Positions 34,049 to 42,080 of a DNA stretch of 64,000 nt are shown here, piece after piece. Position numbers and translations under genes: made by a program. How positions within the stretch are numbered: the first letter of the stretch is position 1; each line of letters opens with the position of its first letter. The notes beneath the pieces were generated by a model. It did not search any database. It saw only the letters and a list, made by a program, of their open reading frames with translations, and was not told the origin of the DNA. The stretch is from Microbacterium abyssi (lineage in GTDB: Bacteria; Actinomycetota; Actinomycetes; Actinomycetales; Microbacteriaceae), in assembly GCF_015277895.1 (NCBI RefSeq), contig NZ_CP063815.1, positions 1,240,001 through 1,304,000 on the forward strand. Direction: 5' to 3'.

Positions 34049-34103
34049 CGGGTCGCACAAATCGCCGGTATCACTCGCTCAGAGCGGCACCTATTGCGAC
34101 CTG
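34049..34103 (+). repeat. 55-bp palindromic element, copy 3
   Basis: CGGGTCGCA and TGCGACCTG outer arms enclose inner GCCG / CGGC at symmetric positions. The spacing is exactly 134 bp from copy 2. Right flank TGAACGTGG and left flank GTGCTCGGGTCGC match copy 2. It lies 23 nt beyond the DUF58 gene's 3' end. Confidence 0.73.
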
Positions 34104-34125
34104 AACGTGGCGCCCGCTGTGCGCG

Positions 34126-35433
34126 TCAGAGGCGGCCCGCCGCCTTCAGCTCGAGGTACCGGTCGGCGATTCTGGGCGGCAGGCTCTCCGGATCTGCGGC
34201 GATCGCCTCGCCGCCCGCGCGGCGGATGGCATCGGCCACATTCTCGGCGTCGCGCAGCGTGTGCTCGGCGGCAGCGGCGAGATAGATGTCCTCGCGGGAA
34301 TCGCGCTTCGTCGCCAGCACGCCGACCGCTTCATCGGTCACAGAGCCCACCAGCACGGTCGTGGCGCGCGATGCGTTCGGGAAGGCGCCGAGGAAGCTGC
34401 GCGCGGACTCCGCGGCATCCTGCGCCGTGAGCACGACGACGAGCGAGGGCCGCGTCGTCAGCGAGCGGATGGCGGTGAATGCTCCCCCCCAGTCGGTGTC
34501 GACCAGTCGCGCGTGCACGGGGGCCATCGCGTCGGTGATGGCCTGCAGCAGTCCCGGGCCGTCGACGCCGGTCACCCGGCCCCGCACGACGCGGTCGTAC
34601 ATCAGCAGGTGCACATGGTCGCCGGCCCTCGAGGCGAGAGCGGCGAGCAACAGGGAGGCCTCGAGCGCGGCATCCAGCCGTGTGCCGTCGCCGACGCGTG
34701 CGGCCGCAGTGCGGCCGGTGTCGATGAGGATGACCACATGTCGATCGCGCTCGGGCCGCCAGGTTCGGAGCATCGTGGTGCCGGCGCGCGCCGTCGCGCG
34801 CCAGTCGATCGAGCGCACATCGTCGCCGCGCACGTATTCGCGCAGGGAGTCGAACTCGGTGCCCTGGCCGCGCACCTGGATGCTGGTGTTGCCGTCCAGC
34901 TCGCGCAGCCGGGCGAGGCGGGAGGGAAGATGCTTGCGGGAGGCGAACGCCGGAAGCACCCGGATCGCGCCCCGCACGTCGTGCCGCGCCTGCCGCCCAC
35001 CCAGGCCCAGAGGGCCGCGGGAGCGAACGAACACGAACGCGCTCACCAGCTCGCCGCGCCGGCGGGGGAGCAGCGGAACCGTCACCCGGCGGCGCTCGCC
35101 GGGCGGCACCACGACGCGCAGCCGTTCGGCGCTCGCCCCAGCGGTCGGCTGCCAGGCGTCGCGGATCAGCGCGTGCAGCGTGCGCTCGCCGTGGTTGTGC
35201 AGGGCGACGCCGGCGTCGATCGGCTCATCGATCCGGGCACGCGCCGGAACGCGCCTGGTCACGGTGATCCGGCGCGCGCTCGCCGCGAGGGACACGTCGA
35301 TCGCCAGCAGGATGCCGCACAGCAGCAGCCATGCCGCGACCGCGACCCACACCGGGATCCCGGCCATGGCGAGCGCCACGACCGGGACGACCCCGAGTCC
35401 GATGAGCAGGGCGAGGCGACCGGAGACGAACAC
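34126..35433 (-). CDS. DUF58 domain protein (MoxR partner)
   Basis: The 435-residue protein has two N-terminal membrane helices (about 8-50), a beta-rich region with GERRRVTVPLLPRRRGELV, and the DUF58 signature DVRSIDWRATARAGTTMLRTWRP (quoted in part: SIDWRATAR). A vWA-like domain with VILIDTGRTAA (DxG-type metal-site variant) follows. DUF58 proteins are the usual partners of MoxR AAA+ ATPases. GTG 35433 directly follows the TAA of the moxR gene. It is the last gene of a five-gene operon. It is probably membrane-bound, with its vWA domain in the cytoplasm. Confidence 0.85.
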   Translation of the reverse strand: MFVSGRLALLIGLGVVPVVALAMAGIPVWVAVAAWLLLCGILLAIDVSLAASARRITVTRRVPARARIDEPIDAGVALHNHGERTLHALIRDAWQPTAGASAERLRVVVPPGERRRVTVPLLPRRRGELVSAFVFVRSRGPLGLGGRQARHDVRGAIRVLPAFASRKHLPSRLARLRELDGNTSIQVRGQGTEFDSLREYVRGDDVRSIDWRATARAGTTMLRTWRPERDRHVVILIDTGRTAAARVGDGTRLDAALEASLLLAALASRAGDHVHLLMYDRVVRGRVTGVDGPGLLQAITDAMAPVHARLVDTDWGGAFTAIRSLTTRPSLVVVLTAQDAAESARSFLGAFPNASRATTVLVGSVTDEAVGVLATKRDSREDIYLAAAAEHTLRDAENVADAIRRAGGEAIAADPESLPPRIADRYLELKAAGRL

Positions 35434-36408
35434 TTAGATCGGCACCCGCGTCTGCTGGATCACCGAGGCGAGCACGGCATCCGCAGACACGCCCTCCATC
35501 TCGGCGTCCGGGCGCAGCTGCAGGCGGTGCCGCCACACCGGCACCAGCATGGTCTGCACGTGATCCGGGGTGACCGCCGTCGACCCGTTCAGCCAGGCCC
35601 AGGCCTTCGCGGCGGCCAGCAGGGCGGTCGACGCGCGAGGGCTCGCTCCGAGCAGCACGGACGGCGACTGGCGGGTGGCGCGGGCGAGGTCGACGACGTA
35701 GCCGAGCACCTCGTCGGTGACCTCGACGCGAGCCGCGGCATCCTGAGCGGCGCGGATCTCCTCCGCCGTGATCGCGGGCTCGACGCCGGTGAGCTCGCGC
35801 GGTGAGAAGCCGCCGGCGTGCAGCCGCAGGACGGTGACCTCGGCGTCGCGCTCCGGCATCCCGACGACCAGCTTCATGAGGAACCGATCCAGCTGCGCCT
35901 CCGGCAGCGAATAGGTTCCCTCGTGCTCGATCGGGTTCTGCGTCGCGGCGACGAGGAACGGGTCGGGAAGGTCGCGGCTGGCGCCGTCGGCGGACACCTG
36001 GCGCTCCTCCATCGCCTCCAGCAGCGCCGCCTGGGTCTTCGGGGGCGTGCGGTTGATCTCGTCGGCGAGCAGGATGTTGGTGAACACCGGCCCCTGACGG
36101 AACTCGAACTCGCCGGTGCGCGCGTCGTACACGAGTGAGCCGGTCACGTCACCCGGCATGAGGTCGGGGGTGAACTGCACGCGCTTGGTGTCCAAGCCCA
36201 GCGCGCGGGCGAACGAGCGAACGACCAGCGTCTTGGCGACGCCGGGCACGCCCTCCAGCAGCACGTGGCTGCGGGACAGCAGGCAGACCAGGAGCCCGGT
36301 GACGGTGCCCGCCTGACCGATGACGGCCTTGTCGACCTCGGCGCGCACGCGGTGCATGGCCTGGCGCAGCTGCGCCTCATCTGTTTCGGTCACGGTTGTG
36401 TCGGTCAC
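35434..36408 (-). CDS. MoxR-family AAA+ ATPase
   Basis: The 324-residue protein has Walker A LLEGVPGVAKT near residue 45, Walker B NILLADEINRTPPKTQ near 110, sensor 1 ATQNP near 150 and the arginine-rich SPRAS near 255 (sensor 2), the MoxR pattern. MoxR ATPases act as chaperones for vWA-domain partners, here the DUF58 protein. GTG 36408 overlaps the stop of the DUF4350 gene by 4 nt and has AAAGGAA upstream; frames extending further upstream are shadows of DUF4350. Confidence 0.9.
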   Translation of the reverse strand: MTDTTVTETDEAQLRQAMHRVRAEVDKAVIGQAGTVTGLLVCLLSRSHVLLEGVPGVAKTLVVRSFARALGLDTKRVQFTPDLMPGDVTGSLVYDARTGEFEFRQGPVFTNILLADEINRTPPKTQAALLEAMEERQVSADGASRDLPDPFLVAATQNPIEHEGTYSLPEAQLDRFLMKLVVGMPERDAEVTVLRLHAGGFSPRELTGVEPAITAEEIRAAQDAAARVEVTDEVLGYVVDLARATRQSPSVLLGASPRASTALLAAAKAWAWLNGSTAVTPDHVQTMLVPVWRHRLQLRPDAEMEGVSADAVLASVIQQTRVPI

Positions 36409-37568
36409 TCTGTGTTCCTTTCCACGTGAACGGCGGTGTCGACGGCCGCCTCGAGTTCTGCCAGCCGGCGAGCGGTGTCGACGAGTTCGGAGTCGGTCGC
36501 AGGCAGCGGGCCGGCGAGAAGCTGGTGGAGCGAGCCGCGCGGGATGCGCAGCCGGTCGGATGCCGCGTCCGCGATCTCCGCGGCCGTCGAACGGGCCGCC
36601 ATCCCCAGACGGGCGGCGAGGCGGCGCAGCGAGCCGTCGCGCAGGGCGGCGGCGGCATGCGCGGAGTCGCCGGCCTTCGCGGTGAGACGGGCCCGGCCGT
36701 GCATGGTCTCGGAGGCACGCACCGTCACCGGCAGCGTCTCCGTGACGAGCGGTCCGAATCGCTGGCCGCGCGAGATGCCGGCGATGATACCTGCGAGCAG
36801 CAGGAGCAGGATGGCGGGGGTCACCCATTCCGGTGTGAGCGTCGCGAGGGTGTCGGGGGACTGCGCCTCGAGATCCGTGTCCGCGAACGATGGCACGTAC
36901 CAGACGACGTGGCCGGTCTGACCGAGCAGCGCGAGGCCGAGCGCGGCGTTGCCGTTCTCGGCGAGGTGCTCATTGCTGAGCAGGGATCCGCCCTCGACGA
37001 GCACCGTGCGGATGCCGCGGCGATCGTCAGCGAGCAGGCCCGCAGCGCCGTCCTCCGTGAAGCATCCGGTCACACCGTCGGCGGGGGAGAAGAAACGATC
37101 CGGCTGCACAGTGCCGACGTTTGCGAGTTCCGGCAGGTCACAGCTCGCGCGCAGTGCGCCTGACGCAGGCGGGGCGGCGTTCTCGCCGAGGTCGAGCAGC
37201 CGCAGCAGCCGTGAGGCGCTGGAGAGGAACACGGTGTGATTCGCCGGCTCGATCAGCGCCTGCACGGCCTCGTCGGAAAGGGAGAAGGGGGCGGCCATGA
37301 CGAGGGTCGTGTCGTCTCGGATGGCGGCGATCGCGTCCGCCCTGGTGCGCGCTACGGTGATCTCGACGTCCTGATCGCGCAGCAGTTCGGCAAGGGCGAG
37401 TGTTCCGGAATCCTTGGCGCTCTCCGGGTCCAGGGCGCCGCGCGAGTCCGGCGCACCGAAGCTCAGGGCGCCGATCAGCAGCGCGAAGGCGATCACGGCA
37501 GCCGCGATCGCCAGCCAGCCGAGGGCGGAGCGCAACCGGCCCTTCTCTCGCACTGCCGTGCCCGTCAC
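36405..37568 (-). CDS. DUF4350 membrane protein
   Basis: The 387-residue protein has one N-terminal membrane helix (about 13-36), an extracytoplasmic domain with FGAPDSRGALDPESAKDSG typical of DUF4350, a second helix (about 245-262; WVTPAILLLLLAGIIAGI) and a cytoplasmic helical C-terminal domain. GTG 37568 overlaps the stop of the DUF4129 gene by 4 nt, so the proteins are made in coupled order. DUF4350 proteins regularly accompany MoxR/DUF58; their function is unknown. Confidence 0.82.
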   Translation of the reverse strand: MTGTAVREKGRLRSALGWLAIAAAVIAFALLIGALSFGAPDSRGALDPESAKDSGTLALAELLRDQDVEITVARTRADAIAAIRDDTTLVMAAPFSLSDEAVQALIEPANHTVFLSSASRLLRLLDLGENAAPPASGALRASCDLPELANVGTVQPDRFFSPADGVTGCFTEDGAAGLLADDRRGIRTVLVEGGSLLSNEHLAENGNAALGLALLGQTGHVVWYVPSFADTDLEAQSPDTLATLTPEWVTPAILLLLLAGIIAGISRGQRFGPLVTETLPVTVRASETMHGRARLTAKAGDSAHAAAALRDGSLRRLAARLGMAARSTAAEIADAASDRLRIPRGSLHQLLAGPLPATDSELVDTARRLAELEAAVDTAVHVERNTE

Positions 37569-38224
37569 GCGGTCACCGTCGCAAGCTCTTGTCCGGCGGC
37601 CGGATGCGCTGTCGAGATCAAGTCGTCGATTGCGGCGAGGTCTCGATAGTTCTGCTCGGATGCGGGATGTCGCAGGTACCGCACCCGGTCGAAGGCGCCG
37701 GCTGCGGACGAAAGCTCGGCGTGATGGGCGGCGAAGGCGGCTGCCGCCTCGCGTGCGATCGCCTGCGCTGTCGCGCCGGGGGTGGGGTCGATGATGTCGC
37801 GCTCGAGCAGGCCGCGCGCGAGCGCGCGGAACCGGAGCACGGTCGCGGAGTCCCAATCGCCGTCGCGGACGCTGCGTTCCGCGTCGGCGCGAAGCTGCGC
37901 GGCCGTGCGATCATCGCGCGCGCCGAGGAGGTCGACGGTGCGGCGCTTCACCCGCCGGGATGCGCGCGGACGCCCCCACAGGATCAGCACCGTGATGAGC
38001 GCCGCGACGATCACCGCGACCACGATCACCAACGCGGTGCTGCCGACCTGCTGTCCGGTGTCCGGTGAGAAGAGCCCGTTGATGAACTCGGCGATGTCTT
38101 CGGCGAGGTAGTCGAACCAGGTCGGCTTGGCGTCCGCATAGCGCGGATTCTGAAGTTCCTGTTCGGCCCACCGGCGTGCTTCGTCGCCGTCCGGTGCGTA
38201 CGGATCGGGCGTGAGACGGATCAT
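37565..38224 (-). CDS. DUF4129 membrane protein
   Basis: The 219-residue protein has a short extracytoplasmic N-terminus with WAEQELQNPRYADAKPTWFD, one membrane helix near 60-85 and a cytoplasmic helical domain (about 110-219) with DWDSATVLRFRALARGLLER. All are DUF4129 features. ATG 38224 overlaps the preceding stop by 4 nt; a start nine codons further upstream is out of the coupling pattern. It completes the DUF4129-DUF4350-MoxR-DUF58 module. Confidence 0.82.
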   Translation of the reverse strand: MIRLTPDPYAPDGDEARRWAEQELQNPRYADAKPTWFDYLAEDIAEFINGLFSPDTGQQVGSTALVIVVAVIVAALITVLILWGRPRASRRVKRRTVDLLGARDDRTAAQLRADAERSVRDGDWDSATVLRFRALARGLLERDIIDPTPGATAQAIAREAAAAFAAHHAELSSAAGAFDRVRYLRHPASEQNYRDLAAIDDLISTAHPAAGQELATVTA

Positions 38225-39510
38225 GCTCCGCCGGAGCCGGGCGCCGCCCATGGGTTCTGCTCGGCCGGACGCGTCGGTGCCGCGGCGGCCGCTGACGCTG
38301 CCGGTGGTGGCGGGGGCGGCGCCTGGGTGGTCGGAGCAGGGTACTGGCTGGTCGGAGCAGGGTACTGCGCCCAGCCGACGGGCGGGGTGGCGTACGTCGG
38401 TGCGGGCTTGGGTGGCGGGGCGCTGCTCACAGCACGCGCGGGATCGACGGTGAACGGATCGCCGAGATCTTCGGGCGTCGCGCCGAGATCGCGGCGTTCC
38501 AGATGGCTGATCAGACTGTGGTCGAGCCCTTCATATCGCATCCGGCAGTCGAGGTAGATGAAGGCGGCGGCGGCGCACTGGACGACGATGGCGACGGCCT
38601 GGAGTACGTACACCAGCAGCTGCGGCGCGACGGTGGCGATGATGAGACCGGCGATCTCGGAGGCGTCGCTGCCGCCGGTGGGGGCGATGACGGGGACGAA
38701 AAGCGACCCGAGCAGTGAGAGCGGGAGGCTCACGACGCTGACGGCGGTGCTCATGATGATGTTGATGAGGAAGATCACGCCGAACGTGTTCCAGAACCGT
38801 CCGCGGGTCAGGCGCCACGACCGCACCAGCGCCGCGCGAAGCCGGGCACGCTCGAGAACGAGAACCGACGGCACGAGGAGGAGCTTGGTGCCCAGCCAGA
38901 CCCACAGCGGAATCGCAGCGAGCACGAGCAGGATGCCGATCACGACAGTGAACGCGACGCCCTCGGCCGATCCGCCGACGCCGGCAGTCACTCCCAGGGC
39001 GATGATGCCGCCGATCACGAGGACCAGGACGATCCCCGCGAGCGCCTGCAGGACGCTCCATCCGACCAGACGCCAGAACGACGGCCGCATGATCTGCCAC
39101 AGCCGGCCGAGCGACGGCTTCTCGCCGAGGGCGGCGTGGCCGATGTCGGCCGCGACCACGCCCTGCATGACGGCGGTGAACGCGAGGCTCACGAAAGCCA
39201 TGACCAGCACCACGAGCGCGTTGATCGCGATGGTTCCCCACATGACCGGGTAGAAGTCCGGGCTGCTCGGGGAAAGCGACTCCAGCCGCGTGAACGTGGC
39301 CAGGGCGACTGCCCCCACGACGACGAGCGTGATCACGGCGACCACGAGCTGCACGACGATCGCGAAGCCGAACAGCACCTTCGGGTTGTGCCGGAGCGCG
39401 GCGAAGGGCTTCCCCAGCAGCGCTCCGAACGTGAGCGGGTGAAGCGGGATGAGTCCGGGCCTCACGGCCGGCGTCCAGGATGCTGTGCTCATCTGACTCC
39501 CCGCGTTCAT
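38221..39510 (-). CDS. Polytopic membrane protein, GDPD-membrane-domain-like
   Basis: The 429-residue protein has six or more membrane helices in residues ~45-320, including PHPLTFGALLGKPFAALRHN-type and LVPSVLVLERARLRAALVRSW segments. These resemble the membrane domain of glycerophosphodiester phosphodiesterase-like proteins, but without the phosphodiesterase domain. The C-terminal ~100 residues are Pro/Ala-rich and contain QYPAPTS/QYPAPTT repeats. ATG 39510 has GGAGGG 6 nt upstream; an ATG six codons later is the alternative. It heads the DUF4129-DUF58 operon, divergent from mtrA. Confidence 0.72.
   Translation of the reverse strand: MNAGSQMSTASWTPAVRPGLIPLHPLTFGALLGKPFAALRHNPKVLFGFAIVVQLVVAVITLVVVGAVALATFTRLESLSPSSPDFYPVMWGTIAINALVVLVMAFVSLAFTAVMQGVVAADIGHAALGEKPSLGRLWQIMRPSFWRLVGWSVLQALAGIVLVLVIGGIIALGVTAGVGGSAEGVAFTVVIGILLVLAAIPLWVWLGTKLLLVPSVLVLERARLRAALVRSWRLTRGRFWNTFGVIFLINIIMSTAVSVVSLPLSLLGSLFVPVIAPTGGSDASEIAGLIIATVAPQLLVYVLQAVAIVVQCAAAAFIYLDCRMRYEGLDHSLISHLERRDLGATPEDLGDPFTVDPARAVSSAPPPKPAPTYATPPVGWAQYPAPTSQYPAPTTQAPPPPPPAASAAAAAPTRPAEQNPWAAPGSGGA
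38328..38367. repeat. Two-copy 21-bp tandem repeat in coding sequence
   Basis: TGGTCGGAGCAGGGTACTG occurs at 38328-38346 and 38349-38367. It encodes the two QYPAPT units of the Pro-rich tail and may vary in number between strains. Confidence 0.8.
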
Positions 39511-39683
39511 CGAGCTCCCTCCGAAGGTGCAGAACCATCGTGTCATATCCGAGGCCGCACACCGCGAACGCGCGAAGGCGCTACCGTGATCGAAATGTTG
39601 TCATGAAGTACGCTGGGCATGACTGCGTCCAGCCTTCACCCGAACGGCGGCGCGCCTGGGTAGAAAGATGGGGCTGGGATCAT

Positions 39684-40364
39684 ATGACGTCACGGATCCT
39701 CGTGGTCGACGATGACACCGCGCTCGCCGAGATGATCGGGATCGTGCTGCGCACCGAGGGCTTCGAGCCGGTCTTCTGCGCCGACGGTGCGAAGGCCGTC
39801 GAGGCATGGCGCACGCAGCATCCGGATCTGGTGCTCCTGGATCTCATGCTCCCCGGCATGGACGGCATCGAGATCTGCACGCGGATCCGCGCGGAATCCG
39901 GCATTCCGATCATCATGCTCACCGCCAGGGGCGACACGGCCGACGTGGTTCGGGGGCTCGAGGTCGGTGCGGATGATTACATGGTCAAGCCGTTCAACCC
40001 AAAGGAGCTCGTCGCTCGCATCCGCACCCGGCTGCGCCCCGTCACTCAGGCGATCAGCGAGATCCTGCGCATCGGCGATCTCGTCGTCGACGTCGACGCG
40101 CACGAGGTGCGGCGCGGCGCGACGCCGATCCCGCTAACGCCGCTCGAGTTCCAGCTGCTCGTCGCCTTGGCATCCAAGCCCCAGCAGGTGTTCTCGCGCG
40201 AGATGCTGCTCGAACAGGTGTGGGGGTACCACTACAAGGCAGATACCCGCCTGGTCAACGTGCACGTGCAGCGGCTGCGCGCCAAGGTGGAGCTCGACCC
40301 GGACGCGCCGAAGATCGTCATGACGGTCCGCGGCGTCGGATACCGGGCCGGGAGCGTCAGCTAG
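39684..40364 (+). CDS. mtrA: Response regulator MtrA
   Basis: The 226-residue OmpR-family regulator has a receiver domain with VVDDD at 7-11, phosphorylation site Asp53 in LLDLMLPGMDG and Lys102 region DYMVKPF, and a C-terminal winged helix with LTPLEFQLLVALA and TRLVNVHVQRLRAKVE. High conservation and the mtrB-lpqB neighbours identify MtrA, the essential actinobacterial regulator of cell-wall and division genes. ATG 39684 lacks a strong ribosome-binding site. A TACGCT box (39609-39614) could be its promoter, giving a leader of about 70 nt. It is divergent from the DUF4129/MoxR operon. Confidence 0.95.
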   Translation: MTSRILVVDDDTALAEMIGIVLRTEGFEPVFCADGAKAVEAWRTQHPDLVLLDLMLPGMDGIEICTRIRAESGIPIIMLTARGDTADVVRGLEVGADDYMVKPFNPKELVARIRTRLRPVTQAISEILRIGDLVVDVDAHEVRRGATPIPLTPLEFQLLVALASKPQQVFSREMLLEQVWGYHYKADTRLVNVHVQRLRAKVELDPDAPKIVMTVRGVGYRAGSVS

Positions 40365-40373
40365 GAGACGGCG

Positions 40374-42080
40374 TTGATCGCGACGAGCGCGACGCCGACG
40401 ACCGCCGCGCTGTGGCGCGACTGGCGTAGCTGGCCGGAGGCGGTGACGACGCTCTGGCGTCGCTCGCTGCGGTTCCGCACCATCACCACCACGCTGCTTC
40501 TGACGTCCTTCGCGATCTTCGTCACGAGCCTGATCATGGCGCTCGTGATCCAGAACAACCTCTTCGAATCGCGCCGCGACGAGGTGCTCTCCGACGCGCT
40601 GCGCGCCGTGGCGGAGGCGCAGAAGCGGGTGGACTCCGCCGAGGTGACCGACAACCCCTCGGGGCTTCGGGCCCTTTGGGGCGATGTGCAGGAGACGATC
40701 CCGCGGGCGTCCTCATCTTCGCGCGTCATCGTGCTCCCGATCGACGAGATCCCCGTCGGCAGCGGCGTGAGCGGCTTCCTGACGGATTCGAGTCTCAGCG
40801 AGGACGTGATCAGCGCGGGCCTTCACGAGCGCGTGGTCTCGTTCCCCGATCGGCAGTCGTGGCAGTCGATCGCGATCCCCATGGGCGATGGCTCGGTCGC
40901 GCCGGGCATCGTTGTCGGCCAGCAGTTGTTCCTGCCCGGCATCGGCGCGTTCGAGGTCTACATCGCCTACGACCTCGCCGACTCGCAGCAGACTCTGCAG
41001 TTCGTCCAGAGCACGCTGTGGGCAGCCGGCTTCGTGCTCATCGCGATCGTGGCGGGAATCTCCTGGATCGTGCTGCGCCTGGTCTCGAAGCCGATCATCG
41101 AGGCCTCCGAGACCAGCGCGCGACTGGCGGCCGGTGACCTCGAGGTGCGTCTGCCCGTGCACGGCGAGGACGAGTTGGCCACCCTGGCGGAGTCGTTCAA
41201 CGCGATGGCCGACAGCATCGAGGCGCAGATCAAGGAGCTCGGTGAGCTCTCGCTCGTGCAGCAGCGCTTCGTGTCCGACGTCTCGCACGAGCTTCGCACG
41301 CCGCTGACCACCATCCGGCTCGCCGCGGACATGCTCAACGATCAGCGCGATCAGTTCGATGCGACCACCGGCCGCACCACGGAGCTGCTGCACACGCAGG
41401 TGCAGCGCTTCGAGACGCTGCTAGGCGACCTGCTGGAGATCAGTCGCTACGACGCGCGATCCGTGCAGCTCGAGCTGGAGGCGACCAGCCTCGCCGAGCT
41501 CGCGGAGGACATCATCGACCAGATGCGACCGCTGGCAGAGGGGCGAGGGTCGGAACTGCGACTGATCGCGCCGGGAGGATACTCACCGGTGGATATGGAT
41601 GCGCGCCGGGTGCGCAGGGTGCTGCGCAACCTCATCGGCAACGCGATCGAGCACGGCGAGGGGCATCCGATCGTCATCACCGTCGACAGCAACCAGTACG
41701 CCGTCGCCGTCGGGGTGCGTGATTTCGGGCTCGGTATGAGTCCGGCCGACACAGAGCGGGTATTCGACCGTTTCTGGCGCGCGGACCCGTCGCGCCAGCG
41801 GACGATCGGCGGCACAGGTCTCGGACTCTCGATCGCGCTCGGCGATGCCAAGCTGCACGGCGGGACGCTCGCGGTCTGGTCGGAGCTCGCGGTGGGAACC
41901 AACTTCGTGCTCACGATCCCGCGCGGTCATGGTCAGAAGAACGGCACGTCGCCGGTGCCGCTGGAGCCTCAGGAGAACCTCACCGACGTCAGTCGGCTGA
42001 CACAGCCGATCCACCTGACCGAGCTGCGCGAGGTGTACTTCACCGATTCGATCCCCACCGTCACGGGAGACGACTCATGA
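40374..42080 (+). CDS. mtrB: Sensor histidine kinase MtrB
   Basis: The 568-residue kinase has two membrane helices (about 40-62 and 215-240) around an extracytoplasmic sensor domain, a HAMP domain, the dimerisation helix with His305 in SDVSHELRTPLTT, and an ATPase domain with N-box NLIGNAIEHGEG, G1 DFGLGMSPADTERVF and G2 GGTGLGLSIA. It phosphorylates MtrA. The start is TTG 40374, supported by AGGAG at 40363-40367 with a 6-nt gap; no ATG/GTG is near. It overlaps lpqB by 4 nt. Confidence 0.93.
   Translation: MIATSATPTTAALWRDWRSWPEAVTTLWRRSLRFRTITTTLLLTSFAIFVTSLIMALVIQNNLFESRRDEVLSDALRAVAEAQKRVDSAEVTDNPSGLRALWGDVQETIPRASSSSRVIVLPIDEIPVGSGVSGFLTDSSLSEDVISAGLHERVVSFPDRQSWQSIAIPMGDGSVAPGIVVGQQLFLPGIGAFEVYIAYDLADSQQTLQFVQSTLWAAGFVLIAIVAGISWIVLRLVSKPIIEASETSARLAAGDLEVRLPVHGEDELATLAESFNAMADSIEAQIKELGELSLVQQRFVSDVSHELRTPLTTIRLAADMLNDQRDQFDATTGRTTELLHTQVQRFETLLGDLLEISRYDARSVQLELEATSLAELAEDIIDQMRPLAEGRGSELRLIAPGGYSPVDMDARRVRRVLRNLIGNAIEHGEGHPIVITVDSNQYAVAVGVRDFGLGMSPADTERVFDRFWRADPSRQRTIGGTGLGLSIALGDAKLHGGTLAVWSELAVGTNFVLTIPRGHGQKNGTSPVPLEPQENLTDVSRLTQPIHLTELREVYFTDSIPTVTGDDS

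Noticed and set aside
33915..34103. Considered as a two-repeat CRISPR array
   Set aside because: The shared parts are arms of separate palindromes, interiors differ, spacing between repeats is 79 nt and no cas gene is near.
38328..38367. Considered as a mobile or regulatory repeat
   Set aside because: It is an in-frame 21-bp duplication in a low-complexity Pro-rich tail.
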